Assembly: GCA_900315015.1 (NCBI GenBank)
Contig: OMXJ01000006.1
Location: 1-64,000 of the forward strand
Length of the DNA: 64,000 bases
DNA from: an uncultured Eubacteriales bacterium
GTDB taxonomy: Bacteria > Bacillota > Clostridia > Lachnospirales > Lachnospiraceae
Reading direction: 5' to 3'
Shown: in pieces, positions 12,036 to 20,979 of the stretch
Numbering within the stretch: the stretch's first letter is position 1
Layout of the letters: the number at the start of each line of letters is the position of its first letter
The notes under the pieces: model-generated
Seen by the model: the letters and a program-made list of their open reading frames with translations, nothing else
What the model was told of the DNA's origin: nothing
Database searches by the model: none
Translations under genes and position numbers: made by a program

Positions 12036-13454
12036 TTGACACCGTTTACGTTTATTTTAACACAGGAAACAGGATGGCTTTCGCCAATTGCTAAGTTATT
12101 TGGTTTTATAATGAATGCCCTATATGAATTCCAGGAGCTTTTTGGAATTCAGAAATTAGCAGTTTGTATAGTTTTGTTTACAATAGTCACAAAAATGATA
12201 ATGCTGCCGCTTCAGATAAAGCAGCAGAAATCTACTAAGCTTCAGGCTTTAATTTCACCTGAAATTGCAGAAGTTCAGAAGAAATATGAAGGAAAAAAAG
12301 ATACTGATTCGATGAGAATGCAGCAGGAAGAAATTCAGGCTGTATATGACAAGTATGGTACTAATATGATGAGCGGATGTTTGCCTCTTCTTATAACCTT
12401 GCCGGTTATCTGGGGAATGTACCGTGTAATTTATGCAGTACCAGCCTATGTTCATGATATTTATCAAATGTATGCATCAGTTGCTAAAAATATCATGGAA
12501 GTAGATAATTATGCTACACCTATTCTTTATTTTGTAAGTCAGAATAACCTCATGGTACGTACAATTAAGCAGTTCTCTGAGGTTAATGCAACAGGAACAC
12601 TTACTTTAAATCATCTTATTGATACTCTCTATGCTTTTAATACCAGTACATGGGAAAAATTCCAGGACGTTGGTTCTTGGATAGGAAGTGTCCCAGCCTG
12701 GCTTGAAACAGCTAATACTGATGGCGTAAAGATTATGGGATTATCCGTTGGTGAGAGCTTAAAGGCTTGTGATGCAAGTGCATTTACATCTGCTGTTAAT
12801 TCAATTGGTAGTAATATTACTCAGATAATTAGTGTAAATGGATTGTTTGCAGGATTAAACATTCTTGATAATTCAGGTTGGAAATTCCCGGGTATAATAA
12901 TACCTCTTGCTTCAGGTCTTACAACAATACTTCAGACTAAGCTTGTTCAGGTACCTAAGAAGGATGAAAAGAAGAAATCAAATGAGCCTGATCCAACTGC
13001 TCAGACAATGAAGGCAATGAATTATTTCATGCCAATCATGTCAATTATCTTCTGTGCTACAATGCCTATTTGTGTAGGTATTTATTGGATTTTCAGCTCA
13101 GTTATCAGTACAATTCAGTCATTATGCATCAATAAGTATATTGATAAAGTAGGTGTTGATGCCATAATTGCAAAGAATGTTGAAAAGCTTAAGAAGAAGA
13201 GAGAAAAGTATGGTATTGTTACAGGTAATCAGACAGCAAGTGTAGCAAAGCAGAATACTAAGAATATCGAACATCCTTATACATCTAGCAACAGTAATTC
13301 AATTACTAAGTATGCTGGAGGATATAAGAATAATAGCAAAAATGAAAATTCGTCAGAAACATCTAATAATAGTACAAAGTATAAGGCTGGAAGTATTTCA
13401 TCATATGCAAACTATTTTAGTGGTGATGACAAAAATAAAAAATATAAGAAGTAA
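12036..13454 (+). CDS. yidC: Membrane protein insertase YidC/OxaA
   Basis: YidC inserts and folds membrane proteins with or without Sec. The protein has 472 aa. The start is a TTG codon preceded by AGGGAGGA, and no ATG lies nearby. Hydrophobic segments occur near residues 35-60 (ending in a conserved MIMLPLQIKQQKS loop), 105-125 (MMSGCLPLLITLPVIWGMYRV region), 270-285 and 330-365. An insertion between the second and third segments lengthens it. The C-terminal tail is hydrophilic, Asn/Ser/Lys-rich and ends in KNKKYKK, suitable for ribosome contact. No lipobox is seen at the N-terminus, unlike the Bacillus SpoIIIJ lipoproteins. Confidence 0.94.
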   Translation: MTPFTFILTQETGWLSPIAKLFGFIMNALYEFQELFGIQKLAVCIVLFTIVTKMIMLPLQIKQQKSTKLQALISPEIAEVQKKYEGKKDTDSMRMQQEEIQAVYDKYGTNMMSGCLPLLITLPVIWGMYRVIYAVPAYVHDIYQMYASVAKNIMEVDNYATPILYFVSQNNLMVRTIKQFSEVNATGTLTLNHLIDTLYAFNTSTWEKFQDVGSWIGSVPAWLETANTDGVKIMGLSVGESLKACDASAFTSAVNSIGSNITQIISVNGLFAGLNILDNSGWKFPGIIIPLASGLTTILQTKLVQVPKKDEKKKSNEPDPTAQTMKAMNYFMPIMSIIFCATMPICVGIYWIFSSVISTIQSLCINKYIDKVGVDAIIAKNVEKLKKKREKYGIVTGNQTASVAKQNTKNIEHPYTSSNSNSITKYAGGYKNNSKNENSSETSNNSTKYKAGSISSYANYFSGDDKNKKYKK

Positions 13455-13478
13455 TTTTTATTCGCAGAAAGGAATAAA

Positions 13479-14609
13479 ATGGCTGATTTTAGAGAATTTA
13501 CAGGAAAAACTGTAGAAGAAGCAATTGCAAATGCAGTTGCAGAATTAGGGATTGATAAGAATAGCATTCAGTTTGAAATAGTTGAACATGAATCAAAGGG
13601 CTTTCTTGGAATTGGAAGCAAGCCTGCTAAGATAAAGGTGACAGTTGAGACTAAGGAAGCTTCTGAAGAAGTAAAGGAAGCAGAAAAGGTTGAAGTAGTT
13701 GAAGTTAAGACAGAAGTAAGCTCAGAGGAAGAGGCAAAGGAAGAAGAGTCAGATGATGATTTCCATGCTGAGGATGCAGATGAGTCAGAAGAGGCTTCTG
13801 AGAAAAATAGCGGTGAAAAGAATTCACAGGAAGATATTGATAAAGCAATAGCTGAAGCAAAGGTATTCATTTCTAAGGTTCTTGGAATTATGGAAATTAC
13901 AGCAAACATTGAGGCTGTTTATTCTGAAGAGGATGCAACTATTAATGTAAACCTTGTAGGTGATGACATGGGTGTTCTCATTGGTAAGAGAGGTGCTACT
14001 CTTGATTCACTTCAGTACCTTACAAGCCTTGTTGTTAATAAGGGAACTAAGGAATATATAAAGGTAAAGCTTGATACAGAAGATTATAGAAAGAGAAGAA
14101 AGGATACTCTTGAAAATCTTGCAAAGAATCTTGCTCAGAAGGCAAAGAGGACAGGAAAGAGCGTTTCTCTTGAGCCAATGAATCCTTATGAGAGAAGAAT
14201 TATCCATTCAGCTCTTCAGGCAGATAAGTTTGTTGAAACTCACAGTGAAGGTGAGGAGCCATATAGAAGAGTTGTTATTACTGTAAAGAAGGGTGCTATG
14301 AATTATCGTAGAAATTCTTATGGTAATAATAGAGGATCATTCGGAAAGAAGCCTTATGGTAGAGGCGGAAATAGAGGCTTCGGAGGAAGAAAGCCTTACG
14401 GTAATAATGGTAAGTTCGAAAAGAAGTACAGTGCTAATAATGAAAATTCAAAGGATTACAGCACTGATTATAAGCGTGATTATGAAGCATATCGTGAGCA
14501 GAAGGCAGCTGAAAGAGCAGCTAATGGAGATTCTAGAGAGAAGCTCGCATCACCACTTTATAATCCATTACTTGAGAATAACAATACTGGATCAGGTGAT
14601 AATGCTTAA
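13479..14609 (+). CDS. khpB: RNA-binding protein KhpB/Jag with an Arg-Gly-rich tail
   Basis: KhpB (Jag, EloR) binds RNA with KhpA and influences cell elongation. The 376-aa protein has a Jag_N domain at residues 1-55 (TGKTVEEAI, SKGFLGIGSKPAKI). A Glu-rich acidic linker follows at about 60-120. A KH domain (NLVGDDMGVLIGKRGATLDSLQYL) and an R3H domain (PMNPYERRIIHSALQ) come next. After these, about 110 residues form a low-complexity tail rich in Gly, Arg, Asn and Tyr, then a charged Lys/Ala/Glu stretch. Most KhpB proteins end soon after R3H, so the RG-type tail is unusual. It lies directly downstream of yidC, as in other Firmicutes, with an intrinsic terminator behind it. Confidence 0.93.
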   Translation: MADFREFTGKTVEEAIANAVAELGIDKNSIQFEIVEHESKGFLGIGSKPAKIKVTVETKEASEEVKEAEKVEVVEVKTEVSSEEEAKEEESDDDFHAEDADESEEASEKNSGEKNSQEDIDKAIAEAKVFISKVLGIMEITANIEAVYSEEDATINVNLVGDDMGVLIGKRGATLDSLQYLTSLVVNKGTKEYIKVKLDTEDYRKRRKDTLENLAKNLAQKAKRTGKSVSLEPMNPYERRIIHSALQADKFVETHSEGEEPYRRVVITVKKGAMNYRRNSYGNNRGSFGKKPYGRGGNRGFGGRKPYGNNGKFEKKYSANNENSKDYSTDYKRDYEAYREQKAAERAANGDSREKLASPLYNPLLENNNTGSGDNA

Positions 14610-14641
14610 TTAAGCTGTAGTTAAGTAATAAGAAATTAGAC

Positions 14642-14673
14642 AAAAAGCAGTTTAATAAACTGCTTTTTGTTTT
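14642..14673 (+). terminator. Intrinsic terminator after khpB
   Basis: AAAAAGCAGTTT pairs with AAACTGCTTTTT around a short loop, followed by GTTTT. It ends the rpmH-khpB operon. Confidence 0.8.
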
Positions 14674-14768
14674 ATGTTAATAATTCGGATTGATCTATTT
14701 GTTTTGAAAATTATCAGTTAAATGTCGTCTAATGAGTATTTATTTGTTTAGTTAATAGAGAGGCTTTT

Positions 14769-16163
14769 ATGTATAATACTGATACAATATGCGCAATATC
14801 AACTGCTGTATCTTCGGCAGGAATTAATATTATTAGAATAAGTGGAGACCTGGCTGTAGAAGCAGCGGATAAAATACTCGTAAAAAAGAGCGGAAAGCAT
14901 TTTTTAAGTGAAGTTGATTCTCATACCATAAATCATGGGTTCATTGTTGATAAAAATGAAGGTATCATTGACGAAGTCATGGTTTCTGTGATGCGCTCTC
15001 CAAAGAGCTATACCACTGAAGATGTAGTTGAGATAAATTGCCATGGTGGAATAAGTGTTACTAAAAGTATACTTGAGGAAATTATTAATACTGGTCTGGT
15101 AAGACTTGCAGAGCCAGGAGAGTTCAGTAAAAGAGCATTTTTAAATGGAAGAATTGATCTTTCATCTGCAGAAGCAATAATGAATCTGATATCTGCGAAA
15201 AGTAAGCTTGCAGCTAGAAATTCAATTAAGCAGATGGAGGGGGGATTAAAGGAAAAAATAGATGAAATAAAGGATATTCTATTAAATGATGATGCTAGAA
15301 TAGAAGCATATCTTGATGATCCTGAAAATTTAGATCTTGATGGCTTTGATGTTCAGTTAAATGATGATATCAGAAATATGAAGGAAAAGCTAATTAATCT
15401 GATTGATTCATATCAGGACGGAAAAATAATAGATGAAGGTATTAATACTGTTATACTTGGTAGACCTAATGCAGGTAAATCTTCTATTATGAATATTCTT
15501 TCAAAATCTGAGCGTTCAATAGTAACTGATATAGCAGGAACGACTAGAGACACCATCGAGGAAACAATAAGACTTGGTGATATAGTTTTAAATATTATTG
15601 ATACTGCTGGTATTCATGAAACTGAGGATGTAATTGAAAAAATCGGTATTAAAAAGGCTGAAAGTAAAGCTAAGGAAGCTGATTTTTGTATAGTTGTAAT
15701 AGATTCATCTGTGGGTATTGGTGAAGATGATAAGAAAATTTTTAATTTGATTAAGGATAAAAAGAGCGTTGTTCTTTTAAATAAATCAGATTTAAATGGT
15801 AATGCTCATGAAACATTACTAGAAGAAATAAGAAAAGATACTAATAGTAAGGTTATTTTTACTTCTGCTAAAAAGGGAGAGGGCTTTGATGAATTAAAGA
15901 AATACATTGAAGAAGAATTCCTTAGTGGAAGACTTAAGAATAATGATGATATTTATATCACAAATGAAAGACAGCTTTCTAATTTGAAGGAAGCCTTAAA
16001 TTACATTTCTAATATTGAAAAGAGCATAGAAATGGGAATGTCAGAGGACTTCTATACTATTGACATTATGGGAGCTTATCATTCATTATCTGAAATCACT
16101 GGAGAAGATATCAGCGAAGATCTGATAAATAGGATATTCGAGAAATTCTGTATGGGTAAATAG
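14769..16163 (+). CDS. mnmE: tRNA uridine-5-carboxymethylaminomethyl modification GTPase MnmE
   Basis: With MnmG, MnmE makes cmnm5U at the wobble position of tRNAs. The protein has 464 aa. The N-terminal formyl-folate-binding domain ([22 protein letters not shown]) is followed by a helical domain. A central G domain has G1 [10 protein letters not shown]2/G3 segments ([17 protein letters not shown]) and G4 NKSD. The C-terminus FCMGK matches the catalytic CxGK end, with Cys three residues before the end. MnmG follows after 13 nt, a conserved pairing of complex partners. Confidence 0.96.
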   Translation: MYNTDTICAISTAVSSAGINIIRISGDLAVEAADKILVKKSGKHFLSEVDSHTINHGFIVDKNEGIIDEVMVSVMRSPKSYTTEDVVEINCHGGISVTKSILEEIINTGLVRLAEPGEFSKRAFLNGRIDLSSAEAIMNLISAKSKLAARNSIKQMEGGLKEKIDEIKDILLNDDARIEAYLDDPENLDLDGFDVQLNDDIRNMKEKLINLIDSYQDGKIIDEGINTVILGRPNAGKSSIMNILSKSERSIVTDIAGTTRDTIEETIRLGDIVLNIIDTAGIHETEDVIEKIGIKKAESKAKEADFCIVVIDSSVGIGEDDKKIFNLIKDKKSVVLLNKSDLNGNAHETLLEEIRKDTNSKVIFTSAKKGEGFDELKKYIEEEFLSGRLKNNDDIYITNERQLSNLKEALNYISNIEKSIEMGMSEDFYTIDIMGAYHSLSEITGEDISEDLINRIFEKFCMGK

Positions 16164-16176
16164 AAAAGAGGCAGAA

Positions 16177-18066
16177 ATGGATTATTTTTATGGAGAGTAT
16201 GATGTTGCCGTTGTCGGAGCAGGACATGCTGGATGTGAAGCTGCACTTGCATGTGCAAGATTAGGATTAAATACTATTATGTTTACAATGAGCACTGACA
16301 GTATTGCCATGATGCCTTGTAACCCACACATTGGTGGTTCATCTAAGGGACATATTGTTCGTGAAATAGATGCTCTTGGCGGTGAAATGGGAAAAAATAT
16401 TGACAGGACTTATCTTCAGATAAAAATGCTAAATAAATCTAAGGGTCCAGCAGTTCAGTCACTTCGTGCCCAGGCAGATAAGCAGGAATATTCCCGTAAT
16501 ATGAGAAATGTAGTAGAAAATCAGGAAAATCTTACTATCAAGCAGGAAGAAGTTACTGATATTATTACTGATGAAAACAACAAAATCACTGGTGTAAAAA
16601 TTCTTACAGGCGGCATTTTTAATGTTAAAGCTGTAGTTTTATGCACAGGTGTTTATTTACATGCGCGCTGCATTGTAGGAGAAACAAATATTTATACAGG
16701 TCCTAATGGAACTCCTTCAGCTAATCATCTTACAGAAAGCCTTATTGAGCATGGTGTAAAAATGCTCAGATTTAAAACAGGTACTCCTGCAAGAATAGAT
16801 AAAAGAACTATTGATTTTTCAAAGCTTGAAGAGCAGGGAGGAGATGAAAAGGTTGTTCCTTTTTCCTTTACTGATAAGGCTGAGGATATTGAAAAGCCGC
16901 AGGTACCTTGCTTTTTAACTTATACAAATGAGGAAACTCATAAGATAATTAGAGATAATATTTCAAGATCTCCTTTATATTCTGGAACTATTAAGGGTAT
17001 TGGTCCTAGATACTGCCCATCCATTGAGGATAAGGTAATGAGATTCCCTGAAAAAAATAGACATCAGATATTTGTAGAGCCAGAGAGCCTTTATACCAAT
17101 GAGACTTATCTTTCTGGAATGTCTTCAAGTATGCCAGAGGATGTACAGCTTAAAATGTATAGAACTCTTCCAGGTTTTGAACATGCTCAGATAGTTAAGC
17201 ATGCATATGCTATTGAATATGATTGCATAAATCCAGATCAGTTAAAAGCATCACTTGAATTTAAAAATATTGAAAATCTGTTTTCTGGTGGTCAGTTCAA
17301 TGGTAGCAGTGGTTATGAAGAAGCTGCAGGTCAGGGATTAGTTGCAGGAATTAACGCTGCAATGAAGCTTAAGAATAAAGAACCTCTTATAATTGATAGA
17401 AGTGAAGGATATATTGGCGTTTTAATAGATGATCTTGTAACTAAGGAAACTCTTGAACCATATAGAATGATGACATCAAGAGCTGAATATAGATTAATAC
17501 TTCGTCAGGATAATGCTGATTTAAGACTTACCAAGAAGGGATATGAAGTAGGACTTATTTCAAAGGAAAGATATGATGCTCTTTTAGTTAAAGAAACTGA
17601 AATTGCAAAGGAAGAAGAGCGTCTTTATAATACTCAGGTAACTACAAATGCAAAAGTTCAGGAATTTCTTACAGCGCATGGATCAACTCCTTTAAAAACA
17701 GCTGTTTCTATGGCAGAACTTATTAAAAGACCAGAACTTGATTATGAAATGCTAAAAGAGCTTGATGTGAATAGACCAGAGCTTGCAGATGATGTAAAGG
17801 TAGAAGTTGAGATTAATATTAAGTATGATGGATATATCAAGAGACAGCTTCGTCAGGTTGAGCAGTTCAAAAAGCTTGAGAAAAAGAAGATTCCAGCTGA
17901 TATTAATTATGATGATGTAATGTCACTTAGAATTGAAGCAAGAGATAAGCTTAAGAAATTTAGTCCTGCAAATCTAGGTCAGGCCTCAAGAATTCAGGGA
18001 GTTTCACCAGCAGATGTTTCAGTGTTACTTGTTTACATAGAGTCAAAATATAGGAGACAGCAGTAG
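16177..18066 (+). CDS. mnmG: tRNA uridine-5-carboxymethylaminomethyl modification enzyme MnmG
   Basis: MnmG (GidA) is the FAD-dependent partner of MnmE. The protein has 629 aa, the usual length. The N-terminal dinucleotide-binding motif is [41 protein letters not shown] and the MnmG signature [15 protein letters not shown] are present, as is a second FAD-contact region [18 protein letters not shown]. The C-terminal helical domain for MnmE and tRNA is intact ([10 protein letters not shown] onward). It is two nucleotides from rsmG, so the mnmE-mnmG-rsmG cluster reads as one operon. Confidence 0.97.
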   Translation: MDYFYGEYDVAVVGAGHAGCEAALACARLGLNTIMFTMSTDSIAMMPCNPHIGGSSKGHIVREIDALGGEMGKNIDRTYLQIKMLNKSKGPAVQSLRAQADKQEYSRNMRNVVENQENLTIKQEEVTDIITDENNKITGVKILTGGIFNVKAVVLCTGVYLHARCIVGETNIYTGPNGTPSANHLTESLIEHGVKMLRFKTGTPARIDKRTIDFSKLEEQGGDEKVVPFSFTDKAEDIEKPQVPCFLTYTNEETHKIIRDNISRSPLYSGTIKGIGPRYCPSIEDKVMRFPEKNRHQIFVEPESLYTNETYLSGMSSSMPEDVQLKMYRTLPGFEHAQIVKHAYAIEYDCINPDQLKASLEFKNIENLFSGGQFNGSSGYEEAAGQGLVAGINAAMKLKNKEPLIIDRSEGYIGVLIDDLVTKETLEPYRMMTSRAEYRLILRQDNADLRLTKKGYEVGLISKERYDALLVKETEIAKEEERLYNTQVTTNAKVQEFLTAHGSTPLKTAVSMAELIKRPELDYEMLKELDVNRPELADDVKVEVEINIKYDGYIKRQLRQVEQFKKLEKKKIPADINYDDVMSLRIEARDKLKKFSPANLGQASRIQGVSPADVSVLLVYIESKYRRQQ

Positions 18067-18067
18067 A

Positions 18068-18796
18068 ATGAATTCTGAAGAAGTATATATAGCAGAAGCC
18101 TTTAAAAATAAAGAAATTGAGTTAACTGAAGAACAGGTGAAGCAGTTTTATAATTATTATTCTACTTTAGTAGAATGGAATGAGAAAATGAATCTTACAG
18201 CAATCACTGATTTCAAGGATGTTGTTGATAAGCATTTCGTCGATAGCTGTGCTCCTTTGTTTAAGGATGGACCTGGAATAAAAGAAAATGCGACATTAGT
18301 TGATGTTGGAACAGGCGCAGGTTTTCCTGGACTTCCATTAAAAATAGTTCGTCCTGATTTAAAGGTCACACTTATTGATTCATTAAATAAGCGAATTACT
18401 TTTTTAAATGAGCTTATATTTAATATCTTAAAGCTTACTGATATTAATGTATATCATTTAAGAGCAGAAGAAGCAGGACGTAATGTAAATTATAGAGAAA
18501 AGTTTGATTATGTTGTTTCAAGAGCTGTTGCAAATCTTCAGACACTTAGCGAATATGATATTCCGTTTCTTAAGACTGGAGGAATATTTATTTCCTATAA
18601 AATGATAAGCGAAACTGATAATGAATTAACAGCAGCAAAAGCATTTTCAATTTTAAATTCAAAGCTATCTTTAAAGTTTAAATATAAAATAGAAGGATCA
18701 AATGATTTGAGAATTCTTTATTATATTTCAAAAAAAGGAAATATTTCAAATAAATATCCACGAGCTGGTGGTAAACCATCATCAAAACCATTGTAA
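18068..18796 (+). CDS. rsmG: 16S rRNA (guanine-527-N7)-methyltransferase RsmG
   Basis: RsmG (GidB) methylates G527 of 16S rRNA using S-adenosylmethionine. The protein has 242 aa. N-terminal helices precede YYSTLVEWNEKMNLTAI. The SAM-binding motif is VDVGTGAGFPGLPLKIVRPD, followed by DSLNKRITFL and the conserved SRAVANL. The C-terminus ends in a basic KYPRAGGKPSSKPL typical of the family. A DnaA box overlaps its 3' flank and a terminator at 18846 ends the operon before the parS array. Confidence 0.96.
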   Translation: MNSEEVYIAEAFKNKEIELTEEQVKQFYNYYSTLVEWNEKMNLTAITDFKDVVDKHFVDSCAPLFKDGPGIKENATLVDVGTGAGFPGLPLKIVRPDLKVTLIDSLNKRITFLNELIFNILKLTDINVYHLRAEEAGRNVNYREKFDYVVSRAVANLQTLSEYDIPFLKTGGIFISYKMISETDNELTAAKAFSILNSKLSLKFKYKIEGSNDLRILYYISKKGNISNKYPRAGGKPSSKPL

Positions 18797-18798
18797 TT

Positions 18799-18807
18799 TG
18801 TGGATAA
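18799..18807 (-). promoter_or_regulatory. Isolated DnaA box after rsmG
   Basis: TGTGGATAA is the exact inverse of TTATCCACA and lies immediately behind the rsmG stop. A single box may be chance, but it sits just before the segregation locus. Confidence 0.4.
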
Positions 18808-18845
18808 GTTTGTTTATAGTTTAAATTTTTGTTGATAAAAAATCA

Positions 18846-18882
18846 GGTGAGTGTTTAAAACAATGAACACTCACCTTTTTTT
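18846..18882 (+). terminator. Intrinsic terminator after rsmG
   Basis: GGTGAGTGTT (18846-18855) and AACACTCACC (18866-18875) form a 10-bp stem followed by seven T residues. It isolates the mnmEG-rsmG transcript from the parS array. Confidence 0.9.
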
Positions 18883-18951
18883 AAACTATTTATAAATTTA
18901 AGACTAAAATGGTTTATTTTGTTTTATTTTGATTATCGAGTATATTTCATA

Positions 18952-19859
18952 TGTTCCACGTGGAACATCAATAATTAAATCAGGAAGTGAAATGTTCTAC
19001 GTGGAACATCATAATTAAATAAGAGAGTAAAATGTTCTACGTGGAACATCAATAATTAAATCATAAAGTAAATGTTCTACGTGGAACATCAATAATTAAA
19101 TCAAGAAATGAAAAGTTCTACGTGGAACATCAATAATTAGATTAGAAAATGAAATGTTCTACGTGGAACATTATAATTAAATCAGGGAGTGGAATGTTCC
19201 ACGTGGAACATCAATAATTAAATCAGAAAATTAAAATGTTCTACGTGGAACATCAATAATTAAGTCAGGAAGTGAAATGTTCTACGTGGAACATCAATAA
19301 TTAAATCAGAAAGTGAAATGTTCTACGTGGAACATCAATAATTAAATCAGAAAGTGGAATGTTCTACGTGGAACATTATAATTAAATCAGAAAGTGAAAT
19401 GTTCTACGTGGAACATCAATAATTAGATCAGAAAATAAAATATTCTACGTGGAACATTGATATTTAAATACAGAAAATAATATTCTACGTGGAACATTGA
19501 TATTTAAAAACAGAAAGTAATATTCTACGTGGAACATTGATATTTAAATACAGAAAGTAATGTTCTACGTGGAACATTAATAATTAAATCAGAAAGTGAA
19601 TGTTCTACGTGGAACATCAATAATTAGATTAGAAAATGAAATGTTCTACGTGGAACATCAATTATTAAATCAGAAAGTGAAATGTTCTACGTGGAACATC
19701 AAAAATAAAATTAGAAAGTAAATGTTCTAAGTGGAACATCAAAAATATAATCAGGAACTGGAATGTTCTACGTGGAACATAAAAAATAAAATCAGAAAGA
19801 GAATGTTCTTTGTGGAACATCAATAATAAAGTCAGGAGTGGAATGTTCCTCGTGGAACA
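18952..19859. repeat. parS: Tandem array of 23 parS-like centromere sites
   Basis: Twenty-three copies of a 16-bp ParB-site-like motif all lie in the same orientation. They start at 18952, 18993, 19033, 19073, 19114, 19155, 19195, 19237, 19278, 19319, 19360, 19400, 19441, 19481, 19521, 19561, 19601, 19642, 19683, 19723, 19764, 19804 and 19844, with steps of 40-42 bp. Fourteen are exactly TGTTCTACGTGGAACA. Copies 1 and 7 are the perfect palindrome TGTTCCACGTGGAACA. Copies 13-15 begin TATTC, copy 5 begins AGTTC, and copies 20, 22 and 23 vary in the centre. Linkers are also conserved (ATCAATAATTAAATCAGAAA type). The motif matches the general parS form TGTTNCACGTGNAACA, known in full as TGTTTCACGTGAAACA in many bacteria. 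The location next to parAB makes a ParB-loading role very likely. Confidence 0.93.
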
Positions 19860-19978
19860 TTAAGAATAAAAAAATGAAATAATACGAAATTTATAGCCAA
19901 AAATATAATAAGAATGCTAAAATATAACAAATTAGCGTGCTTTTTTGAAATTTTTTTTGATAATGTTGCTTTAATCTA

Positions 19979-20007
19979 TTGGAATTTCCAAAAGTTTGTG
20001 GTAGAAT
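19979..20007 (+). promoter_or_regulatory. Probable parAB promoter
   Basis: TTGGAA (19979-19984), 17 bp and TAGAAT (20002-20007) form a good promoter. The -35 lies in the palindrome TTGGAATTTCCAA. Transcription from here would carry both leader parS sites. The 19,860-19,978 stretch before it is AT-rich without other features. Confidence 0.5.
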
Positions 20008-20064
20008 ATAGGGCGTAGACTTTAGTGATATTTTCTTATGAAATGTAAAATTTATAAGAAAAAA

Positions 20065-20080
20065 TGTTCTACGTAGAACA
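20065..20080. promoter_or_regulatory. parS: Leader parS site, variant palindrome
   Basis: TGTTCTACGTAGAACA is a perfect palindrome in which both half-sites carry the T found in the left half of the array copies. It lies between the parAB promoter and parA. Confidence 0.8.
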
Positions 20081-20102
20081 TTAAAAGGAATAGTAAGAAA
20101 AA

Positions 20103-20118
20103 TGTTCCACGTGGAACA
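20103..20118. promoter_or_regulatory. parS: Leader parS site, perfect palindrome
   Basis: TGTTCCACGTGGAACA is a perfect palindrome 22 bp before the parA start codon and just upstream of its ribosome-binding site. Bound ParB here could repress parAB. Confidence 0.88.
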
Positions 20119-20139
20119 TTAGTAAGGAATGGAGAAGAA

Positions 20140-20955
20140 ATGGGTAAAATAATCGCTGTAACAAATCAAAAAGGCGGAGTTGGTAAAACTACAACTGCGA
20201 TAAACCTTTCAGCTGCTTTGGCCATGAGAGGAATGAAGATTCTGACTATCGATTTTGATCCTCAGGGTAATGCATCAAGTGGTCTTGGAATAAATAAAGA
20301 AGAAATTGAGTATTCTACTTACGATTTAATATTAGATAACTGTGAAATAGAAGAATGTATGGTGGAGACAGAAATAAAAGGTCTTTTTGTACTTCCATCA
20401 AGCGTTGATCTTGCAGCTGCAGAAATAGAATTAATAGGTGTTGAATCTAAAGAATACATATTAAAAAAGAAGGTTGAAAATATACAGAGCTTTTTCGATT
20501 ATATTATAATTGATTGCCCTCCATCACTAAATACTTTAACTATAAATGCGCTGACAACTGCTTCAGATGTATTAGTTCCAATTCAGTGTGAATTCTATGC
20601 ACTTGAAGGTCTTTCCCAGCTGATGCATACAATAGATCTTGTTAAAAACAGATTGAATGAAAATCTTAAGTTAATGGGAATAGTATTTACAATGTTTGAT
20701 GTTAGAACAAATCTGTCAGCACAGGTTGTAGAAAACGTAAAAGAAAATGTAGATAGTAAAATTTACGGTTCAGTTATTCCAAGAAATGTTAGATTAGCCG
20801 AGGCACCAAGTTACGGAAAGCCAATTGCACTTTATGATCCTAAATCTGCTGGAGCGAGAGCTTATGAAGATTTAGCAGAGGAAATCTTAGATGAAGACGG
20901 ACTTGGAAATATACAAAATGAAATTGTTATAAAGAGTAACAAAAAGAAGAAGTAA
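20140..20955 (+). CDS. parA: Chromosome-partitioning ATPase ParA (Soj)
   Basis: ParA is a Walker-type ATPase that binds DNA non-specifically and positions ParB-parS complexes. In Bacillus, Soj also controls DnaA. The protein has 271 aa. The deviant Walker A motif is KGGVGKTT (residues 11-18). DFDPQGNAS follows, with Walker B IIDCPPSL and the C-terminal RNVRLAEAPSYGKPI characteristic of chromosomal Soj. It lacks the N-terminal helix-turn-helix of plasmid ParA. The start ATG follows GGAATGGAGAAG. parB begins 24 nt later. Confidence 0.97.
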   Translation: MGKIIAVTNQKGGVGKTTTAINLSAALAMRGMKILTIDFDPQGNASSGLGINKEEIEYSTYDLILDNCEIEECMVETEIKGLFVLPSSVDLAAAEIELIGVESKEYILKKKVENIQSFFDYIIIDCPPSLNTLTINALTTASDVLVPIQCEFYALEGLSQLMHTIDLVKNRLNENLKLMGIVFTMFDVRTNLSAQVVENVKENVDSKIYGSVIPRNVRLAEAPSYGKPIALYDPKSAGARAYEDLAEEILDEDGLGNIQNEIVIKSNKKKK

Positions 20956-20979
20956 TATACGATTGAAAGGATGTAGAAA

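Noticed and set aside
18952..19859. The regular repeats could be a CRISPR array.
   Set aside because: The repeated unit is a 16-bp palindrome matching parS, the intervals between copies are themselves conserved, and there are no cas genes nearby. CRISPR spacers would differ from one another.
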